In this document: positions 17,817 to 24,537 of the stretch, one piece after another
Layout: every line of letters begins with the position of its first letter
How positions within the stretch are numbered: position 1 is the first letter of the stretch
Source: CAZRAL01 sp964598005
GTDB lineage: Bacteria > Pseudomonadota > Gammaproteobacteria > Burkholderiales > Usitatibacteraceae
NCBI GenBank assembly: GCA_964598005.1
Contig: CAZRAL010000017.1
Location: forward strand, 1-45,477
DNA: 45,477 nucleotides
Reading direction: 5' to 3'
Program-made: the position numbers and the translations under genes
Notes under the pieces: model-generated
The model's database searches: none
What the model saw: only the letters and a program-made list of their open reading frames with translations
What the model was told of the DNA's origin: nothing

Positions 17817-19004
17817 TCAGGAATGGGCATGGGTGCTGGACCGCAACAGCAGTGCGCCCAGGGCCGTACTGGCCATGATTGCGCTGGCGAGCAAAAACGC
17901 CGCTTGTACGGAAAGCGCTTCGATCATGGCCCCGCCGGTCATCATCCCTGCGCCAAGGCCGCTCATAATAAACATAGAAGACCACGTAAATGCTTCGGTT
18001 GCATATTTGTTCGGTGCCAACCGCGAGATCATGACGGTTTGTGCGGTCAGCGCCGGGGCAATGGCCGCACCAGCAAAAAAAGCGATGATGCCGAATACAA
18101 TGGGCTGGGCAATCCACGCGTGCAAAAATAGCGGTACGGCGATCAAGGCGAGTGTAGTAGCGAATTGCCGTTCGATTGGCGCTTTGAAATGCAGACCACC
18201 GTAGACGACTCCCCCCAATGCACTGCCGATCGAATTGAGGGCCAGCAGCAGACCGCCCAAAGCGGGCAACGCCAGCGAGACTGCGAATCCCGGATAGCCA
18301 ACCTCGATCATGCCGAAGCAGAACGCCAGACCAAAACTGAGGAGAAAGACATATACCAATCGGGGTTCAGTAAGTGGGCCCAGCAAATGCCGTTCGGCGA
18401 GCGGTTCGTGCTTCCAGTATTTCATCGCGGTAGAGTGCAAAAAAATGATCGAAGCGGCAATGACTGTAAACCACGCTGTAGCGAAAGCTACCCGTGGTCC
18501 TGTAAGCGCCAGTAACAGCGCGATCAGCGCCGGGCCAACTGTAAAATTCAATTCAACGATGATGGAATCCAGCGCAAACGCGATGCGCCGCTGGTTTTCG
18601 TCTTCAAAGCGGTGCCGCCACAAGGTGCGGGTGAGCGTGGTAATCGGCGGCTGAAAAGCACCCGCCAGAAAGGCGCATGCCACAATCACCAGAGGCGGAA
18701 AGCGAAAGATCGCGGCACCAAACAAAAAGGCAAGCAAAATGGGTTGTACGATGCCAGTTACGCGCAAGGACAGCCGCGGGCCGCTGCGATCGATCGCGCG
18801 ACCGAGAATCGGCGCACTGATTGCCATAGAAATAAAATAAGCGCCTACCGCGCTGGCCGCCAGTTGAAAGTTACCGAGCTCCTGCCGCAACAACATCAGC
18901 ATGGAAAGGCCGACCATACCGATCGGCATGCGCGCCAAGGTTGCTACGAGTGCCATTGCCGCGACATCGGGCAGGCGCAGGAAGGTTTGGTATTTAGAGA
19001 ACAT
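17817..19004 (-). CDS. MFS-family transporter
   Basis: A 395-residue membrane protein with about 12 hydrophobic helices. The loop between helices 2 and 3 reads GRAIDRSGPRLSLRVTG, a variant of the MFS signature GxxxDRxGRR. The central loop is charged and short. MFS proteins export or import small solutes using ion gradients; the substrate cannot be read from this sequence. It starts 203 bases from the TTG start of the divergent BRO-N-like gene and overlaps no neighbour. Confidence 0.86.
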   Translation of the reverse strand: MFSKYQTFLRLPDVAAMALVATLARMPIGMVGLSMLMLLRQELGNFQLAASAVGAYFISMAISAPILGRAIDRSGPRLSLRVTGIVQPILLAFLFGAAIFRFPPLVIVACAFLAGAFQPPITTLTRTLWRHRFEDENQRRIAFALDSIIVELNFTVGPALIALLLALTGPRVAFATAWFTVIAASIIFLHSTAMKYWKHEPLAERHLLGPLTEPRLVYVFLLSFGLAFCFGMIEVGYPGFAVSLALPALGGLLLALNSIGSALGGVVYGGLHFKAPIERQFATTLALIAVPLFLHAWIAQPIVFGIIAFFAGAAIAPALTAQTVMISRLAPNKYATEAFTWSSMFIMSGLGAGMMTGGAMIEALSVQAAFLLASAIMASTALGALLLRSSTHAHS

Positions 19005-19207
19005 GAAATAAAGGAGTTAAACGGTGAAGAGGCAGCATTGCACCGGCACCATACCACTGGGCGCGAATTTTGGCGTGCTCTTCTTGCAAAAGAAGCCGAA
19101 CTATAACCATTGCAGGGCGATTAAAGCCTGTGCTATTTTGCGGCCAGGTGAATCGATGTTCGAAAATAGTAAAAATAGATAGTCTATAAATCCCAAAGGG
19201 AGGATTT

Positions 19208-19747
19208 TTGCACGACAACAGCCCGCGCCGCGACCTGATCGTTTCAACCCTGCTTCGTTTCGGCTTCACGATCGGACTATGCTCTTTGCCGTTTTTGGCG
19301 TGGGGCGTAAATGGTACAGCCGCCGGTTTTGCGCTACTGCTTTTTGCACCATGCTCCTTTTTGCTCGGCAAACCGATTGTGGGCTGGCTGGGAGAACTTT
19401 TAACGTTTTTCAATCGCCAACCGTTGGCGGCATATCAGGGGCAGTATTACCAATTCGAGGGCATTCAGATTCGCATCCACATTGTCGATAAAGCGATGTG
19501 GGTAGTCGCTGTAGATGTGCTGAAAGTCCTCGGAGAAAAGCCAACATTAATGCTTGAAAGCCAATACGATGCGATGGAGTACGACACGATTCCCGGTACC
19601 CGCCTCCACGGTTTTTCCGAGGCAGGGGTGGAAAAATTCTTGCTCGCATCAACTCATTCCGAAGCGCAAAAAATGCTGCTCTGGCTGCAACGCGAAGTGT
19701 TCAAGCCCCATCGCCGCAAGCTCGAGTTGGCCGCTGGTTCGCGATAA
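19208..19747 (+). CDS. Membrane-anchored BRO-N-like domain protein
   Basis: A 179-residue protein. The start is TTG at 19208, with a strong GGGAGG six bases upstream. Two hydrophobic segments (about 10-30 and 33-58) are followed by a soluble domain. The soluble part looks like a BRO-N fold: MWVVAVDVLKVLGEK, corresponding to the W-V-A-x-D-V-x-x-x-L-G strand-helix, and later GFSEAGVEKFLLASTHSEA and LLWLQREVFKPHRRK, corresponding to the S-E-A-x-x-F-x-x-W-x-x-x-E-V-x-P-x-x-R-K end. BRO-N domains normally occur in phage and viral DNA-binding antirepressors, so a membrane-tethered form is unusual. The function is unknown; homology is recognised by eye only. Confidence 0.65.
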   Translation: MHDNSPRRDLIVSTLLRFGFTIGLCSLPFLAWGVNGTAAGFALLLFAPCSFLLGKPIVGWLGELLTFFNRQPLAAYQGQYYQFEGIQIRIHIVDKAMWVVAVDVLKVLGEKPTLMLESQYDAMEYDTIPGTRLHGFSEAGVEKFLLASTHSEAQKMLLWLQREVFKPHRRKLELAAGSR

Positions 19748-19890
19748 ATAGACATGTAATGCCCATTGCCACATAAAGAAGGCTGCGTATGCCTATTGCT
19801 GCGCGGTTTTACGCAAATGCCCACACCCTCCCTAAAATAGCGATAATGCCGCACTATGCCGGTTAATCGGGAACAATTCACTACAAAATA

Positions 19891-21144
19891 ATGTCCCTCT
19901 TTCGTCAACAGGCTATTACACACCAGCAACAAAAACTCTATGGCACCATTTTGCTGGCGCGCCCGCTTTCGTTCGCGGTGTTGACCGCGCTTTTCGTGTT
20001 GATCGCCATCGCCATCGTCGTTTTTTTCTTTTCCTTCGGCTTTGCCCGCAAGGAAACCGTGGCGGGCGTGCTATTGCCGCAGCACGGTGTGATTCGCATC
20101 TATCCGCTGCAAACCGCAGTGGTGGTGGAACGTAAAGTGGTGGATGAACAGGCAGTTCGCGAGGGTGATCCGTTGTTTGTGCTATCGAGCGAACGGTCCA
20201 GCACGGCCAAGGGCGATACGCAAACCGTCGTCAGCCAGGCGCTGAATAGCCGGATCGCACGGCTGCGTAGTGAATTGGCGCAGCAGCAAATTCAGGCGCA
20301 CCAGCAAAAAGCCACGCTGGAAAAACGTACCGCGCAGATTCTTGGGCAGTTGGAGCAAATCGAATCGGAAATTATGTTGCAGCAAAAACGCGTGGCTTTG
20401 GCTGAAGCGGCTGCCAAACGTTATGAAGATTTACGCAAATCCAATTTTATTTCTGAAGCGCAGGTGCAGGATCGTTTGGCCGAAGTGCTGGACCAGCAAA
20501 CGCGGCTGCGTATTCTGGAGCGTACACGCAGTACACTGAAACTCGATCTGGGCACGACCGAAAGCGAGCTGCACGATCAGCCGTTGAAAGCGCAACGCGA
20601 GGCCTCGGCCATCGAACGTGCAATTACTGAAATCGAGCAGGACCTTGCCGAAAGCGAGGCCCGCCGGCAGATCGTTATCCGCGCGCCGCAATCAGGGATC
20701 GTGACCGCTATTACCGCGGAGCCGGGGCAAACGGTGCAGAGCAGTCAGCCGCTCGCGGCTATCCTGCCGGCGGGCAGTGAACTGGAGGCCGAGTTATATG
20801 CCCCTACCCGCGCCATTGGTTTTATCAAGCCGGGCACTGCGGTTTTGCTGCGCTATCAAGCCTTTCCCTACCAGCGTTTCGGGCAATATCGCGGCGTGGT
20901 CAGCGAAGTGTCACATACGGCGCTGCAGCCGGGCGAGGCGCCGATGCTACTGGCGCGCGATGTGAATTCGACTGACCCGCTTTACCGCATTCGGGTAAGA
21001 CTCGACAGCCAGTCGATACAGGCTTATGGCAAGCCCGTGCTGTTGAAATCGGGTATGCAACTGGAAGCCAGTTTGATGCTGGAGCATCGCAAACTTTATG
21101 AATGGGCCATCGAGCCCCTCTACAGCATTGCAGGTCGTCTATGA
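19891..21144 (+). CDS. HlyD-family periplasmic adaptor of a peptide exporter
   Basis: Membrane fusion protein of 417 residues for a type I secretion system. A membrane helix lies at about 25-50 (PLSFAVLTALFVLIAIAIVV). A lipoyl-like half (VAGVLLPQHGVIRIYP) follows, then a long coiled-coil hairpin at roughly 110-250, the second lipoyl half (IRAPQSGIVTAITAEPGQTV) and a beta-barrel domain. It resembles CvaA/RaxA-type adaptors. Its stop TGA overlaps the ATG of the downstream C39-peptidase ABC transporter (ATGA), so the two are coupled and should form one export machine with an outer-membrane channel encoded elsewhere. Confidence 0.92.
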   Translation: MSLFRQQAITHQQQKLYGTILLARPLSFAVLTALFVLIAIAIVVFFFSFGFARKETVAGVLLPQHGVIRIYPLQTAVVVERKVVDEQAVREGDPLFVLSSERSSTAKGDTQTVVSQALNSRIARLRSELAQQQIQAHQQKATLEKRTAQILGQLEQIESEIMLQQKRVALAEAAAKRYEDLRKSNFISEAQVQDRLAEVLDQQTRLRILERTRSTLKLDLGTTESELHDQPLKAQREASAIERAITEIEQDLAESEARRQIVIRAPQSGIVTAITAEPGQTVQSSQPLAAILPAGSELEAELYAPTRAIGFIKPGTAVLLRYQAFPYQRFGQYRGVVSEVSHTALQPGEAPMLLARDVNSTDPLYRIRVRLDSQSIQAYGKPVLLKSGMQLEASLMLEHRKLYEWAIEPLYSIAGRL

Positions 21145-23312
21145 ACGCCATTAGCCAGACTTTGTTGAGCGGGGGGCTGCATCGTCGCCTCCCGGTTATT
21201 TTGCAAACCGAGGCGGCGGAATGTGGCTTGGCCTGCCTCGCCATGATCGCCGGCTATCACGGCTACCGCACCGATCTGGCCACCATGCGGCGACAATTTT
21301 CGATATCGCTCAAGGGCGTGACGTTAAAAAGCCTGATCGAAATCGCCCGTGCACTCGAGCTAACCAGCCGCCCGCTCAAGCTGGAACTGGAACACTTGCA
21401 GGAACTCAAGCTGCCCTGCATTTTGCACTGGAACATGAATCACTTTGTCGTATTGAAATCGGTTGCCAAAGGCAAGGTCATAATTCACGATCCAACCGTG
21501 GGGCAGCGCGTGTTGTCGATTGAAGAAGTCAGCAAACACTTCACGGGCATTGCGCTTGAACTTGCACCAGCCGCCGGCTTTGTGCGCCGGGAAGCCGAAC
21601 AACGTTTTAGCCTGTTCAGCCTGATGGGGCGGGTGGTGGGGTTAGGGCGTGGGCTGGCGCAAATCCTGTTGCTCGGCATCACCCTCGAAGTGGTGGCGAT
21701 TACCGCGCCTTTTTACATGCAATGGGTGGTCGATCAGGCGCTGGTGGCCGCCGACCGCGATTTGATTACTGTGCTGGGGTTGGGCTTTATATTGCTGGTC
21801 ATCATTCAGGCCAGCGTCAGCGCCGTGCGCAGCTGGGTGGTGGCGGTGCTCAGCACCAACCTGAATTTTCAATGGATGGGCAACGTGTTTACCCATCTGC
21901 TCAAGCTGCCACTGGATTATTTTGAAAAGCGCCATCTGGGCGATATTGTTTCGCGGTTTGGCTCGATTGCCACCATACAAAAAACATTAACGACAGGTTT
22001 CGTGCAAGCCATTGTCGATGGCCTGCTGGTGGTAGGTACCTTTGTGATGATGCTGATTTACAGCGCGCCGCTGGCGGGTATCGCCCTGGCCGCGGTGACG
22101 CTGTATGCCTTGCTGCGCTGGGCCATCTACCGGCCGCTGCGCAATGCGACGGCCGAGCAGATTATTCATGCTGCCAAACAGCAGACGCATTTTCTGGAAA
22201 CTGCGCGCGGCGTACAAAGCGTGCGGCTATTCGGCCGCTCGGAAGAACGGCGCATCGGCTGGATGAACATGCTGGCCGAGCAATTCAACGCCGACCTGCG
22301 CATCAACCGCATCAGCATTACCTATCAGACCGCAAATCAACTGCTGTTCGGTATCGAGCGTGTGCTGCTGATCTGGCTGGCTGCGCTGGCGGTTCTGCGG
22401 CGTGAATTTTCGGTAGGCATGCTGTTTGCCTTTATCGCCTATAAAGATCAGTTTTCAAACCGGGTTGCTGCCTTGATCGACCGGCTTTTCGAATTCCGCA
22501 TGCTGCGCCTGCATGGCGAGCGGGTAGCCGATATTGTGCTGAGCGAAGCGGAACCCGATCCCATCAACTTTGAAATCGACATGAACCGCGTTGAAACCGA
22601 TGTCAAAGTGAAAAACCTGAGCTTTCGTTATTCGCCCATCGATGCGCCGGTTATCGAGGGGATCGATCTTGATATTCAGGCGGGCGAATTTGTCGCCATT
22701 ACCGGCCCGTCGGGCTGCGGCAAAACGACACTGGTCAAAATCATTCTGGGATTATTGACGCCGACGGAAGGCGAGGTGCGCATAGGCGGTCTGCCCATTC
22801 ACCAACTGGGCCTGGCCAACTATCGCCAGCTGGTCGGTTCAGTCATGCAGGACGACAGCCTGTTTTCCGGGTCGGTGGCCGACAATATTTGCTTTTTCGA
22901 CCCCTTGCCCAATCAGGATCGCATTGAGGCCTGTGCCAAACTGGCCGCCATTCACAACGAGATACTGGCCATGCCGATGGGCTATAACACGCTGATTGGC
23001 GATATTGGCACCGGCATGTCCGGCGGGCAAAAGCAACGTGTGCTGCTGGCCCGCGCCTTATACAAGGAGCCGAAAATACTGGTGCTCGACGAGGCCACCA
23101 GTCATCTGGATATATTCAATGAAAAGGCCGTGAATGAAGCCATTCGCAGTCTGAACTTGACCCGCATCATCGTTGCCCATCGCCCCGAAACCATCGCCAT
23201 GGCCAGCCGCGTTGTTGCGCTCGAGCGCGGCAGGATTGTTCAGGAGGCTGGAAGAGATGCAAGGGACAATTTAATTCTTGACAGTGCTGTTACGAAACCG
23301 GCAACCTCCTGA
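21141..23312 (+). CDS. Peptidase C39-containing ABC exporter (bacteriocin-type)
   Basis: About 723 residues with three domains. The N-terminal C39 cysteine protease has its nucleophile in LQTEAAECGLACLAMIAG, the histidine in WNMNHFVVLKS and the aspartate in IIHDPTVG, so it should be active against double-glycine leaders. A six-helix transmembrane domain spans about 165-430. The nucleotide-binding domain has Walker A TGPSGCGKTT, signature MSGGQKQR, Walker B ILVLDEATSHLD and the switch histidine IVAHRPE. The architecture matches CvaB/RaxB transporters. The ATG at 21141 is chosen for its 4-base overlap with the adaptor gene. No precursor peptide with a Gly-Gly leader was found nearby. Confidence 0.94.
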   Translation: MNAISQTLLSGGLHRRLPVILQTEAAECGLACLAMIAGYHGYRTDLATMRRQFSISLKGVTLKSLIEIARALELTSRPLKLELEHLQELKLPCILHWNMNHFVVLKSVAKGKVIIHDPTVGQRVLSIEEVSKHFTGIALELAPAAGFVRREAEQRFSLFSLMGRVVGLGRGLAQILLLGITLEVVAITAPFYMQWVVDQALVAADRDLITVLGLGFILLVIIQASVSAVRSWVVAVLSTNLNFQWMGNVFTHLLKLPLDYFEKRHLGDIVSRFGSIATIQKTLTTGFVQAIVDGLLVVGTFVMMLIYSAPLAGIALAAVTLYALLRWAIYRPLRNATAEQIIHAAKQQTHFLETARGVQSVRLFGRSEERRIGWMNMLAEQFNADLRINRISITYQTANQLLFGIERVLLIWLAALAVLRREFSVGMLFAFIAYKDQFSNRVAALIDRLFEFRMLRLHGERVADIVLSEAEPDPINFEIDMNRVETDVKVKNLSFRYSPIDAPVIEGIDLDIQAGEFVAITGPSGCGKTTLVKIILGLLTPTEGEVRIGGLPIHQLGLANYRQLVGSVMQDDSLFSGSVADNICFFDPLPNQDRIEACAKLAAIHNEILAMPMGYNTLIGDIGTGMSGGQKQRVLLARALYKEPKILVLDEATSHLDIFNEKAVNEAIRSLNLTRIIVAHRPETIAMASRVVALERGRIVQEAGRDARDNLILDSAVTKPATS

Positions 23313-23318
23313 ATGTAA

Positions 23319-23463
23319 TAGACTTCTTTCGAAACTTGCTGTGCTTGATATAACGGCGTTGCACGATGGCTCAAAATCCTCATTTACTCCCTTGTAAACT
23401 CCAGTTTTTCGCCGCCATGCGCCTTGTTCTGTCTTCGCTCGCGACAGTTTCGAAAGAAATCTA
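23319..23463. mobile_element. Repeat family 2, copy A (MITE candidate, TA-flanked)
   Basis: A 145-bp element that begins TAGACTTCTTTCGAAAC and ends in the inverse, GTTTCGAAAGAAATCTA, with one mismatch. It starts 6 bases after the ABC transporter stop and ends directly before the ATG of the 90-residue gene. A second copy is at 36691-36829. If TA is the target duplication, the inverted repeat proper is GACTTCTTTCGAAAC. It encodes no transposase. Confidence 0.8.
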
Positions 23464-23736
23464 ATGAAAAGCGAAAAATGGATAGTGGGAGCGGAGCATG
23501 ACGAATTGCTGCTGAAACGACTGGCGGCAGCTTTGAAGGCGGTAGGTTTCACGCTGAAAGAAAAGTGGCAAGGCGTTGCTGGCTCCCAAGAAGTGATGCA
23601 TTGGGAAGCAACTTCAGAACGGGGGAGCTTGATTATCGAAGCCGAAACCTACATGGGTCTGAAAGTAGAAGGGCCGCCTGAGCTCGTCCAGCAAGTTCGC
23701 CAACAATTTGAAGCGAGCAAAGAAAATGGTGCTTAA
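23464..23736 (+). CDS. Conserved-looking hypothetical protein enclosed between two repeat elements
   Basis: A 90-residue, mostly soluble protein of unrecognised family. The sequence alternates helical (DELLLKRLAAALKAVGF) and strand-like segments (SLIIEAETYMGLKVEGP), and ends in a helix (ELVQQVRQQFEAS); this suggests a small alpha/beta fold. The ATG immediately follows the last base of repeat family 2, copy A, and the TAA stop is part of the TTAA boundary of repeat family 1, copy b. Its ribosome site would have to come from the AAAGAAA in the repeat end. It has no double-glycine leader, so it is not an obvious substrate of the upstream exporter. Confidence 0.6.
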   Translation: MKSEKWIVGAEHDELLLKRLAAALKAVGFTLKEKWQGVAGSQEVMHWEATSERGSLIIEAETYMGLKVEGPPELVQQVRQQFEASKENGA

Positions 23737-23823
23737 GGAACCTCTGATTAAGTCCCACATGGCCGCGCGCCCGGAAAACCAGCGCCCATACGGGTTTTGA
23801 CAAGAATAGCCCATCTTCGGCGT

Positions 23824-23898
23824 GCCTTGCCGCAGGCGGAGCAGGTTCCAAAGGCGCTGAGGGCTCAGTGCCTTTGGATGCGACCCGAAAGGCAAGGC
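23824..23898. repeat. Nested palindrome inside repeat family 1, copy b
   Basis: The outer arms are GCCTTGCC (23824-23831) and GGCAAGGC (23891-23898). An inner hairpin has CCAAAGGC (23848-23855) against GCCTTTGG (23870-23877), with CTGAG/CTCAG pairing further in. The segment is absent from copy a. Confidence 0.7.
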
Positions 23899-23961
23899 GA
23901 TTGCCCCGACTTCGCGGCCTGTGCTGCGCGAGGCTTTCGCTACGCCGGGGCCTCCTTGACT

Positions 23962-23979
23962 TCGTATCAACGGATACGA
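23962..23979. other. Conserved hairpin inside repeat family 1 (copy b)
   Basis: TCGTATC, loop AACG, GATACGA. It is the counterpart of the hairpin at 5786-5803 and differs by a compensatory G-C for A-T pair. Confidence 0.7.
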
Positions 23980-24147
23980 TCTGCCGATGTTGGCAACTAC
24001 GATGCCTTGTATCTGGACTATTCTTGTCAATACGCGGCTCATGGAGGACTTAACCAGAGGTTCCTCAAGTTTTGTCAAGCGGACACATTAATCAAATTTA
24101 TTTCGCTCACTCATGCCGTTCATGCAAGGTTTGAATTCCCGCCAGGT

Positions 24148-24537
24148 TTATTGTCTTGTAGCGTCGATTGACCCAACGATTTTCACTGGCATTGCGGCAG
24201 TATTCTTCCACATCCAGCAGAAATGCTCGGAAAGTTTCGGCTTGAATACGGCCACTATTTCTGAGACATCCTCAACCCGGACTGGATAATCGACCTGATC
24301 GCCTTTGTGATAGTGAATGTTGAAAGCGAGTGGCGCCTCCGCTTTGAAACGATGCGGCACAGCCACACCGGCATCCAGCATGTGGCATTCCTCGTGAACC
24401 TTGCCGGGGGCAAGCGTTTTTTCAAAGTTTTTCTCGCCAACAGATTTTGCTGGATCAGCCGCCTGTACAAAAAACGGCAACAAACCTGCGGCCATCAAAA
24501 ATGCCAAACTACCTATTGCCTGCTTTTTCAATTTCAT
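24148..24537 (-). CDS. Small periplasmic protein with His/Cys/Met residues, downstream of copper ATPase
   Basis: About 129 residues. A signal peptide (KKQAIGSLAFLMAAGLLPFFVQAADP) is cleaved near Ala-26. The mature part has clustered possible metal ligands: HEECHMLDAG, FNIHYHKGD and EHFCWMWKN. The family is not recognised; the predicted beta-rich pattern and ligands would fit a small periplasmic copper-binding protein. The ATG doublet (ATGATG) sits at the TGA stop of the copper ATPase gene, with AGGAGAGC upstream, so it is co-expressed with it. The copper role is an inference from context and residues. Confidence 0.75.
   Translation of the reverse strand: MKLKKQAIGSLAFLMAAGLLPFFVQAADPAKSVGEKNFEKTLAPGKVHEECHMLDAGVAVPHRFKAEAPLAFNIHYHKGDQVDYPVRVEDVSEIVAVFKPKLSEHFCWMWKNTAAMPVKIVGSIDATRQ

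Larger units (their letters stand above)
23733..24068. mobile_element. Repeat family 1, complete copy b (IS5-like MITE candidate)
   Basis: About 336 bp including the flanks TTAA (left) and TCAA (right). The left end is GGAACCTCTGATTAAGTCC, and the right end reads GGACTTAACCAGAGGTTCC. The GTTTTGACAAGAATAG block and its inverse lie inside. Compared with copy a, the middle is replaced by a different, strongly palindromic insert (23823-23898), while the segment before the right end (TCTGCCGATGTTGGCAACTA) is conserved. It runs directly from the stop codon of the 90-residue gene. Confidence 0.8.

Noticed and set aside
23614..24078. 154-residue minus-strand ORF across family-1 copy b
   Set aside because: Crosses the repeat and part of the 90-aa gene; the matching reading in copy a stops after about 24 codons.
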